64,000 nucleotides of DNA, taken from contig JAUTXW010002487.1 in the NCBI GenBank assembly GCA_030620095.1, positions 62,001 to 126,000 on the forward strand, read 5' to 3'. Of this stretch, positions 36,561 to 49,900 are shown piece after piece; the stretch's first letter is position 1; every line of letters starts with the position of its first letter. The notes below the pieces were generated by a model. The model was not told where the DNA came from and did no database searches. It saw only the letters and a list, made by a program, of their open reading frames with translations. The stretch is from Kuschelorhynchus macadamiae. Taxonomy: Eukaryota > Arthropoda > Insecta > Coleoptera > Curculionidae. The translations under genes were made by a program, and so were the position numbers.

Positions 36561-37508
36561 TTATGACAAAACTTGGATTTGAGCGCGTCAAAATAGAATC
36601 CCTTAAATTTAAAAACTTAGAAGTCTTGTTTGTATTTACAATTATACACGTTTAAATTTGTTGAGAAATGTTTTCGGTTGATTTCTGTATCTTAACTTTA
36701 TACATTTATATATTTATACTTTTTGTTCGATATCTAATCGCAGGATTTAATCGCAATAATAATAATTAATTATGCAAAATCCAGGATTAGGGTAACCCTT
36801 AGGGACTGGCGCCCCTAAGTGCAATATTCACCACTCGTGACTGTAATAATGTATATACCTCACAGCAAATAATGCCATTATTTGCCAAATTTATCAGGCC
36901 GATTAAATAATAAAATACAACTACAGTAACTACTTTACTTTCTCCAGCAAAGGATTAGTTCTTAGTAAGGCAGAAATAGGTAATAGATATATATGAGGTA
37001 TTTCCTTAACATTATTTCTCAGTTTGTGTGTTAAAGTTGGTTGTTGATGTAAGTTTAACCTAGATGTGATTATTTTTTGTAGATACGGGATGTTCAAGTT
37101 GTGAGTTAAAGTCTATGTAGTGTGAGTGTGGGATTAATTAGATGTTGACATACCGAGTAATATATTAAAATGACAGTTATCCAGTATCATTTGCTAAAAG
37201 TATTAGTTTCCGAAAATATCCAGTTATTCTGAATTTTAAAAGAAGTTCTAATTGCTATTATTGCTTAATTTAATTTTACAAGAATATTCCTTTTTTGTAA
37301 AATCCTTTAGTTTTTTTAGTATTTGCACAAAGGCTCTGCGCCCTCCTCTAACGTCTTGCAAGCTCTTAAAAAATAGACTCAGTTTTTATTTTTTCTTTTC
37401 CATTCTCTTGATATTAAAATAATGCAACTAATTATTAAGTTCTTTTAAATAAACATTGCACCAGGAACGTTTTACACATGTTTTTATCTAGGCATCTGAA
37501 TAAAACAC
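36561..37508. other. AT-rich DNA with a small palindrome
   Basis: No gene. A short palindromic stretch lies near 36790-36820 (GGGTAACCCTTAGGG...CCCCTAAG). Confidence 0.3.
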
Positions 37509-38192
37509 TATACAATGCAAATTCGATGTGTTAGCATTAGCATTTCAAAAACCGTAAGATACGAGTTTGGTTAAATTAACGCAAAGTTGCGCAATTTAAT
37601 GTCGAATAATGTCGTTGATAAAGTTGATTTTTTTTAAAAATCGCATTTAAAGACATATTTCAACATACATTTTACATCTTTATAATCAGACGTTTCGTCT
37701 TCAAAGTCTCAACATCAACTTTTTTAAATACGGACCTGGAATTTTTATTTCATTTTTAACAAACCTTTGACCTCTCAAAACCAATGATGCAATGCACTGA
37801 TACATTTAGAGTATTTAAAATTCTCCTTTACGAATTTGGCAAGATTCTGATTTTCCATCTCTCTCTAACTCATTGTTTCTTAAATGTCTACATTTTGTTC
37901 AAACATTAAGTATGATACGTCATTAGTTTTGGGATGTCGAACTCTTGTTAAAAATTAAATAAAAAATCCAGGTTCATATTTAAATAAATTAAGTTGATGA
38001 TGGGATCTCGAAGACGAACGGTCTGATTTTAGATATTTTTTTACGGATATCTTCCGAAGTAGTCGGAATTTTTTAATTTTGTCAAAGGCGTATTATTCAA
38101 AATTATATTGCGCAACTTTGCCTTAATTTAATCAGGTCCGTATCTCTTACGGGTTTTGAGATATACCTATCGAATGAGTAACATCCTGTATA
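37509..38192. mobile_element. foldback (near-complete palindrome) element
   Basis: The outer ends TATACAATG...ATTCGATG and CGAATGAG...CATCCTGTATA are inverted. CCGTAAGATACG...GCAAAGTTGCGCAAT mirrors ATTGCGCAACTTTGC...CGTATCTCTTACGG. Further in, CAGACG...CGTCTTC mirrors GAAGACGAACGGTCTG, and GACCTCTCAAAACCAATGA mirrors TCATTAGTTTTGGGATGTC. Arms of about 300 bp leave only a short unpaired centre. Confidence 0.85.
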
Positions 38193-38407
38193 ATTCAAAG
38201 CCCCAAGAAAAACAAAAGTGTGTCACGCCATTGCTGAAAATGACGGCACGGATACAGTATTGGGTTGTCTTTTTATAGAGTGGCCTGTATAAAAAATCAT
38301 TTTTTGCGTGTAAATTGTAGTAACTTGCCTCCTCTCTTAGAGCAATTACTAATTCATAGATATCAGGGTAGCTTTTTCCAAATTTTTTAGTTAATCTGTT
38401 GTGCCAC

Positions 38408-38412
<5 letters not shown>

Positions 38413-38464
<52 letters not shown>
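38413..38464. repeat. (TA)n microsatellite at Penelope-like element edge
   Basis: About 26 TA units directly abutting the left inverted arm of the Penelope-like element. Confidence 0.97.
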
Positions 38465-38469
<5 letters not shown>

Positions 38470-38909
38470 TTTAAACCATGTCCAATTTTAGTTTTTTTGT
38501 CAAAAATTCTTGGGTACTGGTTCATTTTCTTAAAAGACTTATTTATTTTCTTAACGTTTTCCGCTTCATATAGAGAGCTTTTTCAAAAGGATATTATTTG
38601 GCCTACAATAAATACAAAATTATAAAACATCGATTGACATACTAAAAACTACAACAATAAAATGTTAAAGCATGACGTTACACATTTTAAAACTCCAGTT
38701 TACAATTAATGTTAAAATCATGTTAAAATACATTGGTATACGTACCTTGGAAATAAAACTACTACCCGCTGCGTTATAATAGCAATGCTGACCGCATCAT
38801 ATTGTTAACGTCTCCAAAATATCGCGAGGAAACATTAAAAAAGATAAGACACACACTTAATTAATCAACAGAATTATCAAACAAAGGACTATATTACAAT
38901 AAATTAAAC

Positions 38910-39411
38910 AAAGGGAACAATCCAACAGAAAATAAAAATGAAAACAAATCTTATATATCATTACCATATATAAATGAACTCTCTAAAAAAATTAAATACG
39001 CTCTAGCCAAATACAACACAATTGTTTGTCACAAATCCAATAGTCCTAACACCGTTGGTGTTGTTGTATTGTGGTTGGTGTAGTGTGGTTAGAACTCTTG
39101 TATTTTGACAAATCCAATAATTTATTAGGCTCCATATTTACACCTTTCAAAACTAACATACCAGTAAAAAAACAATCAAACTTAATATATGCGGTACAAT
39201 GTATGAAATGTTCTATGAAATATACTGGCATGACCACAGAATACCTAGACAAGAGAATAAACAGCCACAAGTACACAAAAATGCGTCCAGTGCCCTTCAT
39301 AAACATGAAAAATCAGAAAATCACGAGTTTAATTTTTCTGAGACACGAATTAGGCATGATAAACAAGATGTCAAGAATTTGAGTCAGATTTACCACGGTT
39401 TGATATTTTAA
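38910..39411 (+). pseudogene. Penelope-like RT end plus GIY-YIG endonuclease
   Basis: The frames read SYISLPYINELSKKIKYAL (the region between RT and endonuclease), then SNLIYAVQCMKCSMKYTGMT (the GIY-YIG core; here Y...C...KYTG instead of YIG) and LDKRINSHK with the conserved Arg. A one-base shift near 39285 leads to SALHKHEKSENHEFNF, the canonical continuation with its conserved H-H block. The frameshift, the altered YIG and the absence of an RT core indicate a dead 5'-truncated copy. Confidence 0.8.
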
Positions 39412-39676
39412 TTTTTTTAATTTTGTATTTTACATATAATAAAATGCCTTTATACTCTATACTACACCATCATAAATATATTTTCTATAATTTCAACTTG
39501 ATTTTACACAATTTCTCCAAGGTGCGTATACCAATGTATTTTAACATGATTTTAACATTTTAAACTGGAGTTTTAAAAATTGTAACGTCCTGCTTTAACA
39601 TTTTATTGTGGTAGTTTTTAGTGTGTCAATCAATGTTTTATAAATTTTTATTTATTGTAGGTCAAATAACATCCTT

Positions 39677-39712
39677 TTGAAAAAGCTCTCTATGAAGCGC
39701 GAAACGTTAAGG
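39677..39712 (+). ncRNA. degenerate hammerhead ribozyme motif in Penelope arm
   Basis: TTGAAAA (for CTGANGA), a small GCT/AGC stem and GAAAC followed by GTT appear in the order of a hammerhead core. The first box is mutated, so activity is unlikely. The left arm carries the same motif inverted, near 38550-38585. Confidence 0.4.
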
Positions 39713-39761
39713 AAATAAATAATTCTTAAATAAAGCCAAGAATTTTTAACAAAAAAAAGAA

Positions 39762-40702
<941 letters not shown>

Positions 40703-41029
40703 GACGCTAGGAAGGGGGACGTAAGTAAGGCTAGGCAAGCGCACATCCTGGAGAAATGCGAAAGCAGTTCCAGGATGGATGCTTGAGGTTCAGAGGGGCC
40801 ACACTACGGCCCACAAAAGAACATACATACATATGTACATAAGGACGTACGTACATACAAACATTCATTCGCTTACCTTTTTAATTAAAACCATGCTTCG
40901 ATACTCCAGTAAACCATATTTTAAAATGTGTTTTTATTTTAGAATTTTTATTATTTTTTGTTTGTAAGTTTATTTACATAATTTTTTTAAAAAAATAATT
41001 ATGACATGTACTATTTTAATTCATAAAAA
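40703..41029 (+). other. R1-like 3' tail, then AT-rich DNA
   Basis: The GC-rich tail of the LINE runs to about 40820, followed by a TACA/GTAC-rich short repeat (about 40825-40865) and AT-rich DNA. Confidence 0.45.
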
Positions 41030-41945
41030 ATTTTATCGGCTTTTTAAATTTTTACCGGCTTTTTAAACATTTTCTTTCACCATAATAGCTCGTCGACAAA
41101 ATTTACCAGTTTATCCTTTCGCTATACTTAATGTTTGTACAAAATTTGAAGTAAAAAACATTTAATTAAGTAGCCATTTTGTTTTGCTATATACGGTTGA
41201 CAAAATTTTATTGGCTCATCCTATTTCAGTTATTCAAAATTTCAACTCAACTGGATAAATAGTTTTTTAATACTGATATTTTAAACATTCCATTAAGCCG
41301 CCATGACTCCTCACCAAAATGTTAGCAGTTTATATTTATATCACATTTCAATTTTTGTTTAAAATTTAAAATTAATCGAATAAGTAGCTTTTCAGACTAA
41401 ACATTTAATTAGCCCGCCATGTTGTTACGCCATCTTGGATTCGTATCAAAACTTTTACCAGTTTATCCCTGTATAACTCTTGATTTTTGTGTAAAATCTG
41501 AAAACCATCGATAAAGTAGTTTTTTTAATATTTCATTAAGCCGACATTTTGTTCTACCACCTTGAGTTTAAACCAAAATATTACCAGTTCGTCCCCACGT
41601 CACAACTAATTTTTCTATAAAACTTTGGGTAAACTGGATAAGTAGTTTTTTAGTAATCATTTTTAACATTGTTGGGCCGTCATTTTGTCCGCCATACTGG
41701 ATTTCTACCAAAACGTTACCATGTCATCCCCATTTAACTCCTTAATTTTTGTCCAAAACTTGAAGTCAATCGGAGTTTCTTCCATGCTACGAACAAATAG
41801 CCGGATAGATGGATACACAGAGAGACAGACAGACAGACATGCAGACGGACATCCAGACAGATAGCCCAACAAAATTGAGGAAATATGTTTTTCGACATTT
41901 ACGGCTATACTTTCCGCTATGAGTAAAAGGAGGAAAGTAAAAAAC
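41030..41945 (+). repeat. satellite-unit element, copy D
   Basis: At least six degenerate units; CCGCCAT-type starts lie near 41297, 41412, 41541 and 41675. The tail has an AGACAGACAGACAGAC run at about 41824, then CAAAATTGAGGAAATATGTTTTTCGACAT with AGGAAAGTAAAAA at the end. Confidence 0.8.
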
Positions 41946-43269
41946 GGCCATAAAGACAAAATCAGGTGATTTTAAGAAACTATAAAGCTTTTTCGTATAC
42001 TCATTTAGAGCGCTATCTAAAAGCTCCGTTTACATCCGCAACTTATTCTAGGTTTATTGTCCTTGGCTTCCTCAGGTTTTTAACTTTTCTGTTGTTTATG
42101 TAACGTATCTCTTGTTGAGTTTAATAGTTTATAGTTATGAACAATCGATATCAATAATTTTGGTGTTCCGTTTCATACCCAAAAATGTGATTTTTTGTCA
42201 AGAATGAACAGTTTGAAGCATAGAAGAGTGCCCCGTAATCCCATGAGTCAAAAAATATGCATGAGCTTACAGAATATTGTTTCGATGCCTCTGTGTACGT
42301 TTTACAATAATAAAAAACTCTTAGTTTCGAATTCAATGCGGCGATGAATACGTTTATTGTACTATAAGCAATTTCTACATTCAAGTTAAGGTCTATCGGA
42401 CATATGCCACAGTAAATTATATTAATGCTTTCATTTTATAACTGATAGATGCTTATCAATCATGCTTTTTTTTCTAGCGCTGTTTAACCAACGAAACCAT
42501 AAAATCGATTTACGCATCTTTTTTCGACCGAACGACCTTCATACGTCATCGTTAGTGCGATGAATTTTATTTTTTACAGAGCTTTTCTTTCTCTCTTTCA
42601 AAGGCGCGGACTTGGCCATGCAGCGCACGGTTTTCACTTTCGCTTCGGACTGGGTTACCTAAGCGATTAGATGCGTTGCTTTTTAGCGCTTCGTGTTTTG
42701 TTTATCAAGTGTGGCAATAATTTTAAACAAACAACAATCAGATGCTGAATGTAGACAACATACTCTGAGGTACTTATATAATAATTTTAAAATTAACTAG
42801 CTTATTTACTCAAACCAAGCAAAGACAGTTATATCACCAATCCCATCCATCAACAAATAACTTGTTCTCAAGAATTTGTAGTGAAACAAGTTCAGGCGGA
42901 ACTAATATTTTTTTTAACATATATTCTTAAATAGCAGAGGTGCGGTCCACGAAGGACAGAGGCAGTGGCGTAAGCAAGAGGGTTTGAGGAGGCTGAAGCT
43001 TTCTTCTCTAACCATGCTGTATACATTAATTGGTGAAAATTGATTCGAGAATTAGCAATATAATATAACGTAACTAAAATAATTAAAATGTAATGGGTAA
43101 TAATTTTTTTTTAGTTGGGAGTACACAATACTGGTTGTTATTAAAACCACAAATCTAAGAACGATGTAAACTCTGACAATTATGTATCTTTCTAAGACAA
43201 TCATCGATCATAGTACTAACACTGTTCGACGTTGCTTAACTTTGAAAATTGTACATGATTAGATGAAAA
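41946..43269. other. intergenic DNA, GC-richer patch
   Basis: No gene supported. 42480-42720 is GC-richer with pyrimidine tracts and could be old promoter or transposon sequence. GGCAGTGGCGTAAGCAAGAGGG at about 42961 is another CAGTGGCG-type terminus. Confidence 0.3.
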
Positions 43270-43485
43270 CATGTTACAAACTTGCTCATCAAAAAAGTAA
43301 ACCTGATTTTGAGGGTCACTCTACCACTAGGCTACATTCCAAGAGTTTGGAAGCTCACCAAGGTGGAATTTTTATCAAAAGATAGGCTAAAAGATAGATA
43401 CTCGGTTACCAAGCCATGCAGGCCTATAAAGGTTTCTCCATCGACTAATTTAGTTCTTCAAGCAAGGTCGAGAAATTACCGAAAA
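43270..43485 (+). pseudogene. LINE reverse transcriptase fragment (fingers)
   Basis: The frame contains TLPLGYIPRVWKLTKVEFLSK and CRPIKVSP, matching the LALGYIPxAWRxxKVVFIPK...YRPISLTS block before RT motif A in R1/LOA/jockey-group LINEs. The following frame continues to 43557 without recognisable similarity. Confidence 0.7.
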
Positions 43486-43844
43486 CCGAAGAAATTAGAC
43501 TTTGACAGAGTTGTTCATGCCACTGTGATAAATGAAGTTTTGATCACACAGCTATAAGGGGTTTGTCCTCAAAAATGTGTAATATCGCATCGACTATGAA
43601 ACTTTCTTATAAGCAGAAATGGACCTAAGAGGAATATTGGAGAATATTAGAATTTTGTTAGAGATATTTATTCATTGACATAAAAATAAATAACAATTTA
43701 AAAAATAATTTAATTTTATATAAAAAATTTATAAAAATAATCTTTCAAGAATATTAAAATTTTTTTACATTGGTCAAAACTTTCTTTAAATTCCAGTTTG
43801 GCCTACGCCGATATTATTTTTGACATGTCGATATAATCTTAATA

Positions 43845-45150
43845 TATCTTCCCCCAATAAAGGGAAGTATTTTAGTCGTGAAAAAATCATCCTCCGAGAA
43901 ATTTTCAGGGTCCCTAGAGATGCCGAAAAACATGTTTTCTCAATTTCGTCTGCCCGTCCTTGAGTCTCTCTGTTCGCGGCATAACTAAAAAACTGCTTAC
44001 CTTACTGATTTGGAATTTTTGTCAAAAATTAAGGATTATATGGAGATAACCTGGTAATATTTTGGTAAAAATCCAATATGACAAAACAAAATGGCGTAAA
44101 AAATGTAAAAAAAAATATTATTAAAAAACTGCTTGTCCACTTTACCGGAAAGTTTGCATATAAATTAAGTATTAAATGGAAATCAAGTGGTAAAATTTTG
44201 GTACGAATTCAAGATGGCGAAACAAAATGAGCGCTTAATAAAAAATCTAAAAATTCAGCCTGAAAAAAAAACCTTAATGGATTGATTTCAAATTTTGAGC
44301 AATAATTAATTACGGTATAAAGATGAACGGGTAAAATGGTAGTACGAATTCGAGATAGCGGAACGAAATGCCGGCCAAATAAATTGTTGTAATCGTGAAA
44401 AAATCACCAGGTTTTTAAATATATTCATGTTTCAGCGTCTTTAGATGCCAAAAAATATGTTTTATCCGTCGGTCCGTCTATCTGACATTTTACGGCATAG
44501 AATAGATTAACCTTCTTACCCGATTTACTTTGAATTAAGGGTCATATCGGGATGCCCTGGCAATATTTTGGTAAGAATCTAGTATGGAAAAACAAGATGG
44601 CGGCCTAATGAAACGTTATCAAAATGTTACTAAGGATTAATAAAAAAGTACTTATCCAATTTACCCCAAATTTTGCACAAAAAACATGTGCTACATAAGA
44701 ATGAACTGATACCATTTTGGCATGAATCTAAGACAGTAAATCAAAATGTGGATGTAATAAATTATTTAAAAAATAAAACTAAAAAACTATTTATTAGATT
44801 AATTCCAAATTAGGGAAAGGATTGTGTGCTATAGAGACAAGTTGGTAAAGTTATGGTACGAATTCAAGATGGCGAAACAAAATGCCGCCCAAAAAAATGT
44901 TGAAAAAATTAACATAAAAAAATCTTGTTATTCAAATTTGCAGAAAAATTAAATGTGATATAGGGTTAAACTGGTACAAATTTAACACGACGGAACAAAA
45001 TGACGGTATGTGTCAATTTAAAAACTACTTATTCAATTATAAATTATGTCTAAAAATCAAGTGTGGCATAGGTAGAAACTGGTAAAATATTGGTAGGAAT
45101 CTAATATGGTCGAACAAAAGGGTGCCCAATATAAATGTTTGAAAATACAG
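43845..45150 (-). repeat. satellite-unit element, copy E (inverted, longest)
   Basis: The tail first: CCCCCAATAAAGGGAAGTATTTTAG, then ATCCTCCGAGA and GGCATAACTAAAAAACTGCTTA. Roughly seven units follow toward 45150. A second tail-like piece near 44390-44520 (TTTTATCCGTCGGTCCGTC) suggests two elements joined or an internal duplication. Confidence 0.8.
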
Positions 45151-45719
45151 TGTATATGTGTTACTAAATTACTCTGTACTGAATTAGAATACGTCACACT
45201 TCACTATTTCTAATAAAAACGAAAACTCATAATTTTCATCCCATTTGGTATTGTAAAACATTTTTTAACAAATTTTACGAACTATTTATTAGAACGTAAA
45301 ACTCGCATATCTGGAATATTAGAACAAATACCAAAAAATGTCACACTCGTTATTGTTATCTCGTGCAATCCGGAAACGTTTTCTTTTTTTCCAGATCTGA
45401 AAAAAAAAACCAAGCCTACCTGTATCGCAAAATCTAGTTTACTGAACGGGTACACTGATAAAACCGAACTTATAATTTCAAGAACAGTATAATAATGTTT
45501 TATAAGGTAAGAAAAACAGTTTAGTTAATGGTTGGAGATTTTCTACAACATGGTTTACATTATTCTGTAAAAATAGTATTAAAGTGTTCAGAACACAAAT
45601 AAATATTTAAAAAAATATTCATTAAGAGTCAACAGAGCTGCATATTACATTACCAATAAGATGAGATCTTACTAAAATAATAAAATATTGGGGAAGCATC
45701 ATCCCATCCCCCCTATATG
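45151..45719. other. AT-rich DNA, nothing recognised
   Basis: No gene or firm repeat. Confidence 0.3.
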
Positions 45720-46330
45720 CCCGTCCCTGGTTATAAGCTGGAGGCGTTTAGCTTGACTTTGGAATATGCAGAGAACCTAGTTATAATGATTCAAGACAAA
45801 TTTAACACTACTGAATCGATGCAATACACCCTAACAGTAGTGGAAAATTGATTGATGATCTTTGTAATTCCGTTTACCAAAGGATAGAAAAGAACGACCG
45901 TCATAAGATGTGAACTATCTGGGGATAAGTAAATACAGTCTAGTCTGAAACAGAAATGTGGTAAATACTATACGGAAATTTGAAACAATTTTAGCGATGG
46001 TGGGACGATACACAGTAAAAAATGTACTGTACAAGAACATTTTGATGCCCTAAATGACGTATGTGTTTATGGTATGGTGGGCAAGGAGAATGCAGAAAAC
46101 CACAATACTAAAACAGAGTTCCTAGGTCGGCTTGCACAAACATAACAGAGGCAATGTACCACCTCATTTGAAGGTATAATGGGAAATACTTATAGGTACC
46201 TAAACTAAAGGAACAGCTGGTTCAACAAAGTAATAGTAGTTAAGAACATTTGCAGGCGTTCCTATGGGAATATGGCTGTAAAGCTAGGTACACACCACAC
46301 TATCTGCTGCCTTTTAATGTCACAATATTA
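45720..46330 (+). pseudogene. LINE remnant, RT thumb region
   Basis: Broken frames give KTEFL/VIPFTK-type pieces, then ILMPxMTYVxMVWW and NRGNVPPHLKV. This is the order KTE-FTRK, PxLTYGxVVWW, ITGAMRTTPTAALEV of LOA/R1/I-group LINEs. Stops and shifts are frequent. It may be the 3' part of the element whose fingers lie at 43270-43485. Confidence 0.5.
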
Positions 46331-46921
46331 TTTGTCATTTTTAAGGAGATAGTCAGATTAAAGGAGATAACAAACTTTTAGAAGATATTTTAATTAATAT
46401 GTTAATGACGTTCAAAGAAACTCATTAGGAAGAGGTGGTATTAAATATAACTAGAAGGAAAACCAGTTTTGTAATTCCACCTATTAAGCAATATTACAAA
46501 CCCAGTATACCTAGACGATTTTGAAGATATATGAATCAAAATCCAATAATGAGACAAGCAGGGATTTCTGGTGCTTCCTACAATAGAAAACGAGCATTAT
46601 AATTAATTTTTTCGGATATGTCAATAATATTAACGAGTTATTTGCGCGATTTTTGTTACTCCCGCATAAAGGTACGAGCGTATCAACAGTCCACTTCCTC
46701 TTCTTCGCCGTGAACTGAAGCACGTTCGATTGTCAAGACCCGAAGACATAACGAGTAAAATTTCACCGGTGAAAGAAACGCAAAGTACGTTTCTTTGCCT
46801 TTCTTCTTGACGTAGAATTACGAGTTGGCCGACTGTACATCTGATCTTGGAATTGCGGGAAGTGAATTTATAGTTTCCGGGTATTATTTTGAGGTTCTTC
46901 GTATTTTGTGAACATTTCAAA
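46331..46921 (+). other. upstream region of the small gene
   Basis: 46640-46900 is GC-richer than its surroundings and could be promoter or 5' untranslated sequence of the gene starting at 46922. No core promoter element can be assigned with confidence. Minus-strand frames here match no family. Confidence 0.3.
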
Positions 46922-46979
46922 ATGGACGGGAACATTTATCAAAATGGATTTAGAAACGGATATGGTCGCATGCAAACAG
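46922..46979 (+). CDS. small gene, exon 1 (start codon)
   Basis: ATG at 46922 in a CAAAATGG context. It encodes 19 codons plus one base and ends ACAG|GTAACA. A 9.3-kb intron follows. Confidence 0.5.
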
Positions 46980-49900
46980 GTAACACAACACTATGCTTTT
47001 AGATAGTTACATTTTATTTACGGTTTGATTTGATATATAAATATAAATATTAAGCATTTAAAATAAAACGAAAAGTTATTCAGTAAAACCCTTATTCAAA
47101 AAAAATCTCAAAATTTTTAGGTAATAAAAGTAAAATATTTCTTATTGTTTTCAATTTTTGCTAATAATATATTAAACAGGGGTTCCTAAAAGTTAATATC
47201 GGTTAAAAATAAATTATTTTAGGTGTTTTTATAGGCAATATTATTAAACTTTAACTATTTGATAGATATTTTATTTTAGGATCTACGAAAAGCTATTCCT
47301 AATTAGGGCCTTTTGAGTAATTATACAAATTGATTCACAAATGCACAAATATAGTTCTAATTTTTATTTATGTATAGATGATTTGTTACAACAAAAACTG
47401 TGTTTTCTGGGTTTAACAAAATATATTTTTTATTGAAAACATTTTTTTGATAATAATCATAACTATGAAAATATCTAATAGTTTTAGATAGCTTAAGTAT
47501 AATATATGTAACAAGAAAGTGAGTTTGTACAGAATACCTATTAAGAAAAAATCCGCTTTATGCAAGATATATTTGCTAAGTTACTAAAAAATAATCAAAA
47601 TAATTCTCAGTGTTTATTGCTACGTAACGTAAACACTGACAGTGATAGATATTCATTATTATTTTCGAACAAGATTTCTCTAACTACGTTGATTATTGCA
47701 GGAAGTTGTATCAATTTAGTTCACTGCTTATATCCTCAAGTACTCATCGTACATATTATGTACATATAGTTGGCTGATAGGGGCTCTTAAATGCCTTAAA
47801 ATGGCGAAAAGTTATACACATTTAGTAGAGGTAAAACACAAAAAATTATGTAAACCATTGCTTTTTCAAAGTAAAAATAATTAAGACTATTTAAATAAAA
47901 AGATTAGGCAACTACAAATAGCTTCCCAGTTTAATTTAATTATGTGTTGCCAAAGATAAGCAAACCACTGGCCTTCAAACATAATAATTATTGCAAATAC
48001 CGAAATAACACAGGTACTCATTTTGTTTTGAATAATAACCACACTTTTCACGTTTCTAAAGGTTTGTTTATTGTCTGTAGTCAATTAAATTTTAAAAGTT
48101 CCTCATAAAAATTTGATCAATTTTAAAATTAGAGTCAATGCCTGTATTTTATTATTTGTACAAACATAAATATTTTACCTGATATAGGAAAACGTTTTTT
48201 CTGGTTCCATATAACTTTAAAAACCGAAGTTTTTTCTGCGGTTTTAATTCTAAACTGCAGTAGAAGTGTTTAGTGAATCTGTTTGAACATGAACTTCTGT
48301 TATCTAGGGATTTGGACTTAATTTTACGCATAAAAATAAGAAGCGAAAACTCGAAATAGAAAAAATATATCTATACATCATCCATTTCAGCTTGTAATTT
48401 AAATATATTATGTTGGACCCAAAGAAGAATTTAAAGACAAGGACTACTCCCCTAAATTCTAAAAGCCTACTATACAATGAATACTAATTTAAAATTTTGG
48501 ACATTCATCTTTTAGGTATATTCCAATTTGAGTTTAATTTATGAACTGTAAGTAAAGTCGAAATAACTTTGTTATTTAGGATTTTGTAATATACTTTTTT
48601 GAAAATACCTTTTAATATTATTTATTTTGTACATATATAATTATCGAGTACTCAGTGGTACGAAGTAAATTTTGTATGCCTGCGGGCGCAGATTCAAAGC
48701 TTCTGGTAGTATATTTTTACAGATGCTCCGCTTTTCGGTCATAACTGTTCTTTTCCCCACTCATAATTTAATTGCTTACAATTATCGTCTTCTACAGTTC
48801 TCTCAACTGTCATAGCAGCCCCTTCGATTTTTTTTAATTGAAATCAGCCAAAATTTATTATTTTCATTAGATAAAAATTGTTCTTGAGAAACCTGAATAG
48901 ACATGGTTTCTTCAAAGAAAATATCTGCAGGCATGTGCTTTTTCGGGCGACAAAATTTTTGTGCGGTCTGTTTTTTTCACCATCAAATGAATATCTATTG
49001 AAAAGAACAACTACATGTGAACCATAGTGATGTTGATATAAGATATCCTCTATCAACAAAATTTACTTTATTATGCAATGTTTAATTCATATTATGATAA
49101 ATATTTATCCAATTCACTTCACTGATTTATAAGAACATTTTGTTAGCTTTGGTTTATATTATCATTTTTTGAGTTAGATTCGCCTAGTTTTCGACATTTT
49201 TATTTATTTTTTCAGATAATTTCATATCAATATTTTTCCGCCAGATTGTCGCCGTCAAATTGTCCCGTTGTTGCTTGTCATATGAAAAAGCCTTTTTAAA
49301 ACTTTGACTTTGTTGTCATCGCGATATGTTTGGATCAGGAAGAGCCTCGAAACACCAATCACTGGAAAATATGTTTGCACAGTAAATTTAAAAAAAAAGA
49401 AAATTCGAAGGATAATTTTCGATGATGAACTCAAAGTTTTTCTAGTATTTTTGAATGCCGAAATATCAATTTTATTACATTTATATAACACTAATATACA
49501 CTGATTCGAAGATAGTATTCTTTCGTGAGCGAAGCGCTAAGTGTGTATGAACTACCCAATTTAAAATGCGTGTACGAATACGACCTAACTTTTGTGTGAG
49601 CAAATTGTGACCTGAGGTAAAATGTGAATCAGCCTTTACGAATCCAAATGGTTGGTCAGTCTAAATATTTTTGAACCTAGCCTCCAATAACCTATTATCT
49701 ACAGTTTAAGTTACTGTACAAATTGCTAAATAAAACACACAAAATAAACTTTTTTTACGGCCTTAGGCATAGCCCATTTGGCCACGAATAGAACATCTAT
49801 ATTTATCTCAAAATTCGTTATTTAATTACGTGCGCGGTCAGAACATATTAACTGCAATCCCTCCCTATTCCGGACTCAGCAAAGGAGCAAGACAAGGTCA

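Larger units (their letters stand above)
38465..39761 (+). mobile_element. Penelope-like element fragment between inverted arms
   Basis: The arms 38465-38753 and 39513-39761 are inverted copies: AAAATTCTTGGGTAC/CCAAGAATTTT, AACGTTTTCCGCTTCAT/ATGAAGCGCGAAACGTT, ACATTGGTATACG/CGTATACCAATGT. Between them lies the C-terminal coding part of a Penelope-like retroelement. (TA)n tracts abut both outer edges. Inverted terminal arms are known in Penelope-like elements. Confidence 0.8.

Noticed and set aside
46511..46935. Overlapping minus-strand frames near the small gene start
   Set aside because: No family resemblance; antisense to the putative 5' region of the small gene.
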